Notes under the pieces: model-generated
What the model was told of the DNA's origin: nothing
Database searches by the model: none
Seen by the model: only the letters and a program-made list of their open reading frames with translations
Made by a program: the position numbers and the translations under genes
Source of the DNA: Caenibius tardaugens NBRC 16725
GTDB lineage: Bacteria; Pseudomonadota; Alphaproteobacteria; Sphingomonadales; Sphingomonadaceae
DNA: 64,000 bases
Direction: 5' to 3'
Assembly (NCBI RefSeq): GCF_003860345.1
Contig: NZ_CP034179.1
Span: forward strand, 3,704,001-3,768,000
Part shown: in pieces, positions 52,777 through 61,311 of the stretch
How the letters are laid out: each line of letters begins with the position of its first letter
Numbering within the stretch: position 1 is the stretch's first letter

Positions 52777-54716
52777 CGGACTTCCCCCGTGCAGACCATG
52801 TCGGCCCCACCGAGGCGGACGGTCTGCATCATGACGACGGCTTCGGGAAAATCGTCGAGGCAGCCGCAGGCCGAGACGATTTCCTCGCCCGGACCCACAG
52901 GGCAGACATCGCCGCCGCCTGCCGCCGTGCAGGCATGGTAGAAGGTGTCCCACCCGACAGGCGCATTCTGTTTCGTGCCGACCACTCCGTCGAGGGTAGC
53001 CGCCGTATTGCGCGCGGGCGCGCGGGTCTTGCAGACCGGCTCGCAGGCCGGAACCGAGCCGCGATCGGGCAGCGCGAAGGGCCGTGACGCGGTGGCATAA
53101 CCCCCGTCCGAGGTCCTCGTCCGGTCGGCCAGCATGGTCTCGGTCGAATGGTCGATGATATAGGCGCCGCGGCTCAGATCAGGTTCCGGCATCGATCCGG
53201 TATCGACGGTACAACGATAACGGCGCTGACGCTCGAACCATGGCCGCGCGAGACGGAGCGAGCAGGCGCCGCTCTCGAACAGGCGTGCCTGGGGGAGGGG
53301 TGTAAGGCCGGTGCCGACGCCGTTGCGGAACGTCTCGACGCCATCGACGCTTTCGTCATGAAGCGCGCAATTGACGTCGCCGGCATAGCCCGCGCACAGG
53401 TCGACGATCCGCTCGGTCGGGTTGCAACTGAGGTCGAGCATTGCATCGAACTGCGCGAAGGCCTCTCCTTCACCGCCGACCGCGATGCGCATGGAAATGA
53501 CATGCTCGCCGCGGGTCAGCCACGGCTTGAGGTCGAGATTGGGATAGGCATGCCAGGTCCGTTTCCGCTCGCACTTGCCGGGCGGCAGGCCGGTCCCGGT
53601 CCAGTTCGCCGGATTGGACAGCACGAGCTCGCCGTCGATGCGAAGCTGGAGCCAGTCGTCGAAGAAATAGTGCGAGAGCCGGAACTGCGCGAGGCGATCG
53701 GGATCATCGATCCGCAGCCGCATGGAAAACTCGAAGATGCGGCAGCTCCCGCCTCGCAGGCTGTCGTCGCGCGGCGAGCCCATCTGCAATGTGAGCTGAT
53801 CGGGTGCGGGCGCATAGATCGCATAGGCGCCGCCGAGATGCGCGATCACATCGTCCGCCTTGACGGCGTTCAACGACACCTCCCGCGTGATCGTGCAGGA
53901 CCGGATCTGCTCGGCCTTGCCGACGCCGGCGGGCGAGCCCTTGAGCGCCTGGAAGATGCTGTTCGATGCGGCGACGCTCGCGGCATCGCCCTGGATCGTG
54001 GCGGGACTGGCGCGATAGGCCGTCTGCGGGAGCGCGGGGTTGGGCGAGCAGGCCGTGCTTTGGGCGCCAGTGTAACGGATGGCCGGGCCGTCGATCACCG
54101 CCTGCGCGACGCCGACGCGCGGATCGGCCGTGGTGAGCGCGCCGATGACGCCGCCGCCCAGGTCTTTCAGCACCGAGGCCATATTGCCCCAGACGAGGTT
54201 GCTGCCGCAGCTGTTGTTGATGCAGTAGCAACCGGCGAGATCGGTCAGGTCGACTTGCGCGAGCTTGAGATCGCCGCCTGACGCAACATCCCATTTGAAG
54301 CTCTTGCACTGGTTCCAGGTGCCCGGCTGACAGGAGACGACGCCATTGGCGCAAATGCCCGATACCGGCACCGGCAGGGTCAATGTCTGGTCGACCGTGC
54401 CGTCGAGATCCTTGTCGCGCGATATCCGCAGCGTGCCGATATCGCCGGTCGCCGCCGGCTGCGCGATCAGTTCGAGCAGCGTCGCCGTCTTCTGGCACGC
54501 TATATTGGGGTTGAACGTCCGGCTGTTGTCGACTGTCGAGATCGGTTGTCCGGCAAGCCCCGGCGTCAGATAATTCTGCTGGATCGCATCGCTGTCCGAG
54601 GTCTTCGCGCGGGATGCTTCGGCGGCGGCGCGGGCGCGGTCCTCGACCGTCTGGGCCGAGAGCGGCGCCGGCGCCAGAGCGCTGGCCGCGAGGAGGAGGA
54701 TGCCGCGCTTCACCAT
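52773..54716 (-). CDS. traN: TraN N-terminal-type protein (separate gene)
   Basis: Exported protein of 647 residues with a signal peptide (ILLLAASALAPAPLSAQ) and about 30 Cys. Its middle contains a PA14/lectin-like beta region (RLRIDDPDRLAQFRLSHYFF, LRIDGELVLSNP, RGEHVISMRIAVGGEGEAF) and it ends in a Cys-rich stretch (CGCLDDFPEAVVMMQTVRLG). In one-gene TraN proteins this would lie before the C-terminal domain encoded by the next gene. TraN is the outer-membrane adhesin that stabilises mating pairs; the variable part recognises recipient surface proteins. Confidence 0.82.
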   Translation of the reverse strand: MVKRGILLLAASALAPAPLSAQTVEDRARAAAEASRAKTSDSDAIQQNYLTPGLAGQPISTVDNSRTFNPNIACQKTATLLELIAQPAATGDIGTLRISRDKDLDGTVDQTLTLPVPVSGICANGVVSCQPGTWNQCKSFKWDVASGGDLKLAQVDLTDLAGCYCINNSCGSNLVWGNMASVLKDLGGGVIGALTTADPRVGVAQAVIDGPAIRYTGAQSTACSPNPALPQTAYRASPATIQGDAASVAASNSIFQALKGSPAGVGKAEQIRSCTITREVSLNAVKADDVIAHLGGAYAIYAPAPDQLTLQMGSPRDDSLRGGSCRIFEFSMRLRIDDPDRLAQFRLSHYFFDDWLQLRIDGELVLSNPANWTGTGLPPGKCERKRTWHAYPNLDLKPWLTRGEHVISMRIAVGGEGEAFAQFDAMLDLSCNPTERIVDLCAGYAGDVNCALHDESVDGVETFRNGVGTGLTPLPQARLFESGACSLRLARPWFERQRRYRCTVDTGSMPEPDLSRGAYIIDHSTETMLADRTRTSDGGYATASRPFALPDRGSVPACEPVCKTRAPARNTAATLDGVVGTKQNAPVGWDTFYHACTAAGGGDVCPVGPGEEIVSACGCLDDFPEAVVMMQTVRLGGADMVCTGEVR

Positions 54717-55039
54717 GGCGTCCTCGCGCGGGTGGTTCGCGAGCCATGGGCGAAGCGCAGCACGTCTCCCGCCCGGAACGCGCTGGATCCGGGCGAGAGT
54801 ATCCTGAAGACGGCCTGTCCCTCAAAAATGGTCAGCGCGGCCGCCACCGGAGATACGGCGGGAGGGGGCATTGCCGGCCCCGGCGGGGGGCTTTCGGCCG
54901 CGCTGACCGAGGGGGGAGCGGCGGTTGAAAGGCACACCGCCGCTCCTTCCGCGCGCCCGCTCACGGTGGGGAGCGTTCCGTGACGAGCGGGGCAGCTACC
55001 CGCGCGAGACGCACGGTTTGGGGGAAGCGATCTGCTCAT
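54710..55039 (-). CDS. Small hypothetical protein between traU and traN
   Basis: Frame of 109 residues that overlaps traU by 4 bp (ATGA) and traN by 7 bp, exactly as the rest of the operon is built, which supports it being real. It is Pro/Ser/Ala-rich in the middle (PPSVSAAESPPPGP), with a short beta-like C-terminal part (ALTIFEGQAVFRILSPG). No signal peptide or known motif is seen. Confidence 0.55.
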   Translation of the reverse strand: MSRSLPPNRASRAGSCPARHGTLPTVSGRAEGAAVCLSTAAPPSVSAAESPPPGPAMPPPAVSPVAAALTIFEGQAVFRILSPGSSAFRAGDVLRFAHGSRTTRARTPW

Positions 55040-56052
55040 GGCGTGGAAATCCCCGCGCAGCAGATCGCCTTCTCGAACAACATGAATTGGGCATTGTCCT
55101 TGCCCGGCGCGTGCTTGCCCGATGTCCAGAGCGCGCCGGGACGGCCGATGTTGACGCACTTGCCGCCCTTGACCGGCTCCATGATCTGCATCTTGTAGCG
55201 GCTCTTGGTCCAGATCGGCTGCGGCTTGAACGAGCAGCCGTCCGCCGAGTGGATCGTGAGAGCGCCCAGCCTGCCCATCATGAACGTCGAGCGCGCGGCG
55301 AGACCCGCCCAGGCCTCGACGCTGTCCCCGAAATGGATGTCGCCGGCGACCGGATAGGTCGCGCCCCAGGAGCCCATGCACCAGAACAGGGGATCGATGA
55401 CCTTGCCAGCAGCTGCGGCGGCGCTGTCGGCCATACAGGCGAGGCCGGCCGCCGGATTGCCGAACAGGATGCCTTCGGGCTGGATGATAGCGCCCAATGT
55501 GCCCGACTGCCAGGTCGGCAGCACCTCGGTGATCATCGCGACGTCGAAGCCATCATCCTCGATGCACGGCAGGTCCGTGAACATGTCGAGCATCTTCCAG
55601 ACCGGCGAGATGTAATAATGCGCCTGCGCGAACATCTTGCGGGTGTTGGTGCCGTCCGAGATCGACGACTGGCTGCCCTGCAATTTCCCACCGGTCGGCA
55701 TGAGATCGACACCGAGCGCCATCATGCAGCCCGGCTCGGTCACGACATCAACCATGCGATTGGGTGACCAGAACGAAACCTTGACCCCTAACCAGAAGGT
55801 CGCACCCTTGCGGCAGGCGCAGAGCGGTTTGGAGGCCGACTGGGCGTCCAGTTCCTTGTCGAGCTTATCGTAGGAGCCCACCCGCACGCCCCCGATCGTG
55901 ATCGGGAAGATGCAGTTCCAGCGCACCTTGGTGATCGGATTGAACACGGTGCCCGCCTCGCATTTGGAGGCATGCGCAGGCGTGGCGGGCGCGACGAGCG
56001 CCAGAGCGAGGGCCGCCGCGCCGGTGCGCAGCATCGAGATGAGCCGACTCAT
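55036..56052 (-). CDS. traU: Conjugal transfer protein TraU
   Basis: Periplasmic protein of 338 residues, with signal peptide (AALALALVAPATPAHAS) and about 10 Cys. Family motifs include FNPITKVRWNCIFPITIGGV, LCACRKG, FWSPNRMVDVVTEPGCM and the C-terminal CCAGISTP. TraU takes part in pilus assembly and DNA transfer in F. The start at 56052 is set by the signal peptide and overlaps the traW stop. Confidence 0.95.
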   Translation of the reverse strand: MSRLISMLRTGAAALALALVAPATPAHASKCEAGTVFNPITKVRWNCIFPITIGGVRVGSYDKLDKELDAQSASKPLCACRKGATFWLGVKVSFWSPNRMVDVVTEPGCMMALGVDLMPTGGKLQGSQSSISDGTNTRKMFAQAHYYISPVWKMLDMFTDLPCIEDDGFDVAMITEVLPTWQSGTLGAIIQPEGILFGNPAAGLACMADSAAAAAGKVIDPLFWCMGSWGATYPVAGDIHFGDSVEAWAGLAARSTFMMGRLGALTIHSADGCSFKPQPIWTKSRYKMQIMEPVKGGKCVNIGRPGALWTSGKHAPGKDNAQFMLFEKAICCAGISTP

Positions 56053-56714
56053 GGGATGGCCTTTCGTACGGGAGCGCGATCGACGCGCACCTCTGTCAGC
56101 TCCAGCTTCTGGCCGACCTGCCGGACGATCACGGGCGCGACGGTGAGGCCCAACCGCTCCTTCACGCGCTCCTCGAGAATGAAGAGGGCACGGCCGTGCT
56201 TCTCGCCAAGCGAGAGCGCATCGTCCTTTGCGTCCCCACCGCCGGTGAGGATGATCCAGTCGGTGAGCGCGGCGGTCTTCAGCGCCCAGCCCAGATCGCG
56301 GGGATGCACGACCACCAGCTTCTGCGGCAGCGACACATAGGTCAGCGGGTTGAAGGTGAAGCCCGCAGGATAGAGCAGCTTGCCGTCCGGCAGCCGGATT
56401 TCCTGATCGAGCGTGTAGAACGGCACAACGCTGCGAACCTGGTTCTGGCGCGCGACACCGAGCGTCGCGCCTTTCAATGCGCTCCAGCCCGAACGCGGCC
56501 CGAACTTTTCGGCCATATTGGGCGGCTGCTTTGCGGCACGCGCCTCGATCTCGGCCATCGCGTCGGGCTCGGCGATCGGCCATGTACGACCAATGGTCGA
56601 TGTCTCGGCGTGGGCCACCCCCGCGACGATCAGCGCGCCGGCCAGACACCCGGCGATGAGCGCGGACTGGATGGCGAGGACATGCCAGCCTTGGGGGACA
56701 CGTCTATCGACCAC
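56049..56714 (-). CDS. traW: Conjugal transfer pilus assembly protein TraW
   Basis: Periplasmic protein of 221 residues. Signal or anchor segment LAIQSALIAGCLAGALIVAG is followed by the family start IGRTWPIAEPD and the conserved C-terminal part (YPAGFTFNPLTYVSLPQKLV, DWIILTGG). Translation begins at a GTG (56714), 11 bp inside the upstream gene. It interacts functionally with TrbC in pilus assembly. Confidence 0.93.
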   Translation of the reverse strand: MVDRRVPQGWHVLAIQSALIAGCLAGALIVAGVAHAETSTIGRTWPIAEPDAMAEIEARAAKQPPNMAEKFGPRSGWSALKGATLGVARQNQVRSVVPFYTLDQEIRLPDGKLLYPAGFTFNPLTYVSLPQKLVVVHPRDLGWALKTAALTDWIILTGGGDAKDDALSLGEKHGRALFILEERVKERLGLTVAPVIVRQVGQKLELTEVRVDRAPVRKAIP

Positions 56715-56940
56715 GGCGGCGCTCCCTCCAGGGAACGGCAGGCGTACGACTCTCGCCGCAGACCGCGCAGATGAACGCGGTGACGCCCAGGAACAGCGTG
56801 AGCCAGATCAGCGCCTGGCTGCCGCCGAGGTCGGGGGCCGACCAGAGCACCAGCGAAGACTGGAGGATCAACAGCAGATGGGTGCCGACCAGCAGGCGAA
56901 TGGATGACGGACAAGGCGCGCCGGAGAAGATGCCGTTCAT
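56704..56940 (-). CDS. Small membrane protein of transfer locus
   Basis: Protein of 78 residues with two membrane segments (LLVGTHLLLILQSSLVLW and ALIWLTLFLGVTAFICAVCG). Its start MNGIFSGAPCPSSIRLLVG copies the start of the next gene product upstream (MNGSFSGSPDPSSIRPLIG), showing local duplication. ATGA coupling joins it to both neighbours. Function unknown. Confidence 0.7.
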   Translation of the reverse strand: MNGIFSGAPCPSSIRLLVGTHLLLILQSSLVLWSAPDLGGSQALIWLTLFLGVTAFICAVCGESRTPAVPWRERRRGR

Positions 56941-57446
56941 CGGCCCCACCTTTCGGCATGTCGGGCGAGGGCATTTGCCATCCTCGACGCGCGGTGCAGG
57001 AACCAAAGTCCTCCCCGCACAAGCGCGATCGGCGTCAGGACAAGAATGGCCGCCCGCATGAACAGGGGCATTTCCGGGACGAGCAGGAACAGGCCGACGA
57101 TGATCGAGGCCGCCGCCGCTTCGAGGCCCACGATCTGCCGAAAGCGCAGAGCCGCGATCCTCTCGTCCCGACCGGACGTATATTCCATGGCAAGCGCGGA
57201 ACGGGTCATGATCAGGAGCACGGCTTCATTCGAGCGATGCAGGCGTTCGACGTAGGCTTCCTGCGTCTCGCCCGGCAGGCGCGGGGCCATCCCTGGACGG
57301 ATCAAAAGATTCTCCGGCCGTTTTCCGGGACGAGGAGGGATTTCGTCGATCCCGCCGTCGATCTGTCGGGCAAGCCAACGGATCATGTCGCCGATCAGCG
57401 GCCGGATCGACGACGGGTCGGGCGAGCCGGAGAAGCTGCCGTTCAT
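56937..57446 (-). CDS. Membrane protein of transfer locus
   Basis: Protein of 169 residues: a soluble N-terminal part of about 110 residues with an amphipathic segment (GETQEAYVERLHRSNEAVLL), then two membrane segments near the end (AAASIIVGLFLLVPEMPLF and AAILVLTPIALVRGG). The ATG at 57446 has GGAG 6 nt upstream. Its N-terminus is duplicated in the 78-residue neighbour. No family recognised. Confidence 0.72.
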   Translation of the reverse strand: MNGSFSGSPDPSSIRPLIGDMIRWLARQIDGGIDEIPPRPGKRPENLLIRPGMAPRLPGETQEAYVERLHRSNEAVLLIMTRSALAMEYTSGRDERIAALRFRQIVGLEAAAASIIVGLFLLVPEMPLFMRAAILVLTPIALVRGGLWFLHRASRMANALARHAERWGR

Positions 57447-57856
57447 GCCCATCTCCGTGCCCTCCGCGTGACCAGCCAATTCGGGATGCTGTCGATGATG
57501 CGGGCGATGCCGATCGCCAGCGCGGCGCCGGCAATTCCGGCACAGGCGATCAGCCCGGCCATGAGCGGCACTGGCAGCACGCTGTCCGCGGCCCCGCACA
57601 AGCCAAGAGCGGCATAGGCCAGGGCGGTGATGACCGGCCCGGTGAAGGTTAGCAGGAGAGCGTGCCGCCGCCAGCGCTGGCGCTCGCTTTCTAGGATGGT
57701 CCATTGCGCATCGCGAACGGACGCGAGGAACCGGACCCGGTCGCCCAGTTCCCACTGGCAGCGGACCAGGTAGTCGTGAAGGGATTCGTCCGGCCTGCGC
57801 ACGACGAGGGTCAGGCGCTCATTGCCGCCACTGGGCGGGAGTATGTCCAGCATCAT
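57443..57856 (-). CDS. Membrane protein of transfer locus
   Basis: Protein of 137 residues with about 65 soluble residues (LTLVVRRPDESLHDYLVRCQWELGD shares the ExxxYLxR style of its neighbour) and two membrane segments (HALLLTFTGPVITALAYAAL, LMAGLIACAGIAGAALAIGI). Overlaps both neighbours by ATGA. No family recognised. Confidence 0.72.
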   Translation of the reverse strand: MMLDILPPSGGNERLTLVVRRPDESLHDYLVRCQWELGDRVRFLASVRDAQWTILESERQRWRRHALLLTFTGPVITALAYAALGLCGAADSVLPVPLMAGLIACAGIAGAALAIGIARIIDSIPNWLVTRRARRWA

Positions 57857-58179
57857 CTTTTCCTCCTGAGTTTTGCGAGCAAGCGGCCCGCGGCCCCGGT
57901 CAGGCCGATGAGGATGAGCCCGGTCAGGAAACAGCCGCCGCCAACGATCGCCGCGCCGCGAAGAACGATGCCAGCGGGCTGTTCGAGCACCAGCCCGGCC
58001 GCGAGCACGAGCGATGCGATCATCACGGATTCGATGACCACCAGGCGGAAGCGCCAGCGCAATGCGTCGGCTTCCGCCCGTGCGGCGACGCGCGCCTCGA
58101 TGATCCGCTCGATATCCTCATCCGGGCTCTCCACGAGCCGGAGCGGCAACTGGTCGGGGGAGGGGGAGCGCCGCGTCAT
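57853..58179 (-). CDS. Membrane protein of transfer locus
   Basis: Protein of 108 residues: a charged N-terminal part (EDIERIIEARVAARAEAD) then two membrane segments (VVIESVMIASLVLAAGLVL, GGCFLTGLILIGLTGAAG) and a basic tail (KLRRKR). It directly follows traC by an ATGA overlap, the position of trbI in F, but the sequence shows no clear TrbI features. Confidence 0.72.
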   Translation of the reverse strand: MTRRSPSPDQLPLRLVESPDEDIERIIEARVAARAEADALRWRFRLVVIESVMIASLVLAAGLVLEQPAGIVLRGAAIVGGGCFLTGLILIGLTGAAGRLLAKLRRKR

Positions 58180-60692
58180 GACAGCGCGCTCCGCTTCAGC
58201 GGCGCTGCGTCATCGAAGGACGTGCCGATTATCCCGGCGGGATCGACGCCGGCGAGATCGCACACCGCTTCGAGCGGCGAGCGTCCGGCGCGGACCAGCG
58301 CCTCGAACGCGGCCACGTCTTCGGGCGCGGAGGTGTTGATCCAGTAGCTGAACGGATCGACGACGAGCCGGGCGATGCCGAGGCCAAGCGGGCTGTCGAT
58401 GAAGACTTCCGAATAGTTCGGTTTGTTGTTGCGGACCGATTTCAGGAGGTCGAGGACGAAACCCGAATAGTCGAGGATCTTGTTTTCGACCGCCTTGTCA
58501 TAGGTCGATCCCTGCAGGAGGAAGCGCGTCGCGGCATTTTCCAGGATCACCTGTCCCGTGCCGCCGAACAGCAGCAGATCGTTCATGCTCTGGAGAATGA
58601 TGCCGAAGCTGCCGCGATATTTTCGGGCGCGGCGATAGCCCTGGCTGATCGCCTCGGCGAGGCGCGACAGGTCCTGGCCCTCTTCGCGGGTCATGAACTG
58701 CGCGGCTTCATCGCACAGCACGAAGCGGGGGCGATCACGGGCGGACAGGTAGAGTTCCTGCGTTACCGCGTTGATCACCACCATGACGACCACGTTGAAC
58801 AGGTCAGGCATGGCCTTCAGGCGCTCGAGTTCGAGCACCACGAATTCATCGTTCGAGATGTCGAACGTGCTGGGACCGTTGAAATAATGGCCGTAGGCTC
58901 CGTCCGACCCGAAATCACGCAGGTTGAAGGCCAATTCGCGCGCCGTGGGCACGAGGTGGTCGACCCGGTCGAGATCGGAGACGGTGTTGGCCGGATAGGA
59001 GCCGAGCCATTCGCGCACCGCATCGATCCCGGCTTCCGCGCGGCCGCTCTCGATCGCCCATTGCACGGCGGACTTGAGCAGGTTCCATTCGGACGTGGTG
59101 ACGCCCTTGCGCGTCCCGGCGTTGGCCATCTCCGCGACGATCGACACCGCCATCGAGATCGCGGACTCTCGATCGTCGCCGTCGAGAGCGAGCCCCAGGT
59201 CGAACGGATTGAGGACGAGATGCTCTTCGCCCAGATCGATGTAACGGCCCGAGCAGAGCGTGCAGAGCTTCTTGTAGCTGCCGCCGATGTCGATGATGCG
59301 GATGAGCGCGTTCTGCGCGAAATACTGCTGGCACAGGTTATTGAGCAGGAAGCTCTTGCCCGCGCCCGATTCCGCCGAGACGATGAAGTTGTAGTTGTTG
59401 ATACGCGGATCGAAGAGGTCGAGCGTGATGAGCTGCCCCTTGCGGCCCGTGTAGAGCAGCGCCGGCCGCCCGCCGCCCCGGAAATCGGTTTGGATCGGCG
59501 ACATCAGCACGCCCGCGCGCACCGGCACGCGGAAATCGCGCTGCAGCATACCGATCGTGCGTCGCTCGGGGTACAGGCCGAAGGGCAGGCTCGCGGCCAG
59601 CAGGATCGGGTTGAGGTAGGATTCCTCCTGGACCATCCACGGCAGCGGTTCGCTCTCCCACAGCCGCTTGGCGCGCGCCGCCATCTCGCGGGCCTGATGG
59701 CGGTCGCGGCCGAACACCCACATGGTGGGGATTACCGAGACGAACCGGGTGTTTCCGGCCTCGTCCAGGATCCACCCGATCTCTTCGATCTGCTTGCCGA
59801 CCTCGACCGCGAAGGACCCCGCCGCCTTCTGCGCCGAGAGAATCTGCGCGCGCTTGTGGATCTCGAAGGCCGAGTGATCGAAGAGGACATTGAGCGTATA
59901 GAGGAACGGCCCGCCGATCTGGTCGCTGTCCTCGGACGACCCGCGCATGCCGCCGGTGAGACGATTGGCACGTTCGGCGGTGATCCGCCGCGGCGGCGAC
60001 TTGGGCGTCAGACAGCGCGCCACCTGGTTGCCCAGATATACTTCCGGCCCGTCGAAGCGGAGCGCCGGCCCGGCATCGATGATCTGGCGGCGCAGCGGCA
60101 CGTCGGCGGTCTGGGTGAAGACGCCGGGCGCGGGCGCATGAACGCCGTTGAAAATGCGCCGGTAGAGCGAGATGATCTCGCTCGGCGCCATCGGGCGGAT
60201 GCCGAGCTTGGCGAGCTGCTCCTCGATCTGGCGGCGCAGGTCGCTGTCCATCGGCGCGCGCGTCTTGACCGACAGGAATGCGCGGAAATCGCGGATCGGG
60301 ATGCCATGCAGGGCCTTCAAGCCCATGGTGCCGGCGCGCAGATAGTCGAAGGTGCGCCGGGCCGAGGCCTGGATGAGCGGATCGGGCCGTGTCTTGAGGT
60401 CGAGAAAGGCGTCGAGCGCATCGTCGATCAGCGGGTCGGCGAAACTCTGGAGCTGGAGGATCGTGCCTTCGGGAAAATTGACGTTGAGCAGCCCCAGCAG
60501 CGCCTCATGGACATGGGCGAACATGTAGGGGGAGGGGATCAGCTCCCAGCTATAGCCCCAGCCATCGTCGATGGTGAGGAAGGCCTGTTCTTCCTCGACC
60601 CAGGCGGCGAGCGGAAGAAAATCGGAATAGCTGTCGCGCTCGACGCTGCGGCGCAGCCGCGCCAGCGTCATGCCCGATTGATAGCTGGTCAT
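58176..60692 (-). CDS. traC: Type IV secretion ATPase TraC
   Basis: Cytosolic, membrane-associated AAA+ ATPase of 838 residues, VirB4-like. Walker A SAESGAGKSFLLNNL is near residue 445 and Walker B RFVLCDEAAQFM near residue 650. It powers pilus assembly in F-type systems. The N-terminal domain has the usual WGYSWELIP motif. The start overlaps the traV stop. Confidence 0.96.
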   Translation of the reverse strand: MTSYQSGMTLARLRRSVERDSYSDFLPLAAWVEEEQAFLTIDDGWGYSWELIPSPYMFAHVHEALLGLLNVNFPEGTILQLQSFADPLIDDALDAFLDLKTRPDPLIQASARRTFDYLRAGTMGLKALHGIPIRDFRAFLSVKTRAPMDSDLRRQIEEQLAKLGIRPMAPSEIISLYRRIFNGVHAPAPGVFTQTADVPLRRQIIDAGPALRFDGPEVYLGNQVARCLTPKSPPRRITAERANRLTGGMRGSSEDSDQIGGPFLYTLNVLFDHSAFEIHKRAQILSAQKAAGSFAVEVGKQIEEIGWILDEAGNTRFVSVIPTMWVFGRDRHQAREMAARAKRLWESEPLPWMVQEESYLNPILLAASLPFGLYPERRTIGMLQRDFRVPVRAGVLMSPIQTDFRGGGRPALLYTGRKGQLITLDLFDPRINNYNFIVSAESGAGKSFLLNNLCQQYFAQNALIRIIDIGGSYKKLCTLCSGRYIDLGEEHLVLNPFDLGLALDGDDRESAISMAVSIVAEMANAGTRKGVTTSEWNLLKSAVQWAIESGRAEAGIDAVREWLGSYPANTVSDLDRVDHLVPTARELAFNLRDFGSDGAYGHYFNGPSTFDISNDEFVVLELERLKAMPDLFNVVVMVVINAVTQELYLSARDRPRFVLCDEAAQFMTREEGQDLSRLAEAISQGYRRARKYRGSFGIILQSMNDLLLFGGTGQVILENAATRFLLQGSTYDKAVENKILDYSGFVLDLLKSVRNNKPNYSEVFIDSPLGLGIARLVVDPFSYWINTSAPEDVAAFEALVRAGRSPLEAVCDLAGVDPAGIIGTSFDDAAPLKRSALS

Positions 60693-61276
60693 GGCCGGGC
60701 CCCCGCATCATTCTGGCCATCGTCGGGGCGGTCCCTGACCTGTTCGAGCACGTTCGCGCGGGACGCGGGCGAAACCGGGGCGACAAGATAGTCGCCGACC
60801 ACCCATTGCGGGCGCTCGACCAGCGAATAGACATAGCGCGGCATGTAGAGCCGGTCGGGCCGCTGGCGGTCGGCATAGGGCAGGATCAGCGTCCGGACCG
60901 AACGCGGGGGCTTGAGCATCGGCGTGACCGGCTGCTCGATCAGCCCCTGGAGCTCGCGATAGACGCTATCGCGATAACCGGCGAAGGCGCCCGACGTTGT
61001 TCCAGTGGAACCGCGCGCGGCCTTGCCGTCCCTGAGCAACTTCCTGTCCCTGGTGACCGCCGGATCGGACTTCGACGCGACGCCCGCAACGGCATCGGCA
61101 TAGGCCTTCTCAGGGTGGATGCACTGGCCGTGATCGTCGTTCTTGCAACTGAACTTCTCGCTATAGGGCGACATGATCGAGCCCATCGTCGCGCAGCCGC
61201 TCAGCATGAAGGCGGCGCAGACCGGAAGAAGCGGGGAGAGGGCGCGCGATCGGCGCGCGGGCGATAGAGGCCGCAT
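60689..61276 (-). CDS. traV: Conjugal transfer lipoprotein TraV
   Basis: Outer-membrane lipoprotein of 195 residues, VirB7-like. The signal ends in MLSGC, and the mature part begins ATMGSIMSPYSEKFSCKNDDHGQC, with the two Cys that can cross-link TraV. GGGAG lies 9 nt before the ATG at 61276; an upstream ATG at 61312, coupled to the traB stop, is the alternative. It forms the core complex with TraK and TraB. Confidence 0.9.
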   Translation of the reverse strand: MRPLSPARRSRALSPLLPVCAAFMLSGCATMGSIMSPYSEKFSCKNDDHGQCIHPEKAYADAVAGVASKSDPAVTRDRKLLRDGKAARGSTGTTSGAFAGYRDSVYRELQGLIEQPVTPMLKPPRSVRTLILPYADRQRPDRLYMPRYVYSLVERPQWVVGDYLVAPVSPASRANVLEQVRDRPDDGQNDAGARP

Positions 61277-61311
61277 GGGCGATACTCCCTGTTGGATGAG
61301 GAGCCGGCGCA

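Noticed and set aside
58887-60791. 634-codon open frame on the plus strand
   Set aside because: Antisense shadow of traC, which has full ATPase motifs; no domain or ribosome site supports the plus frame.
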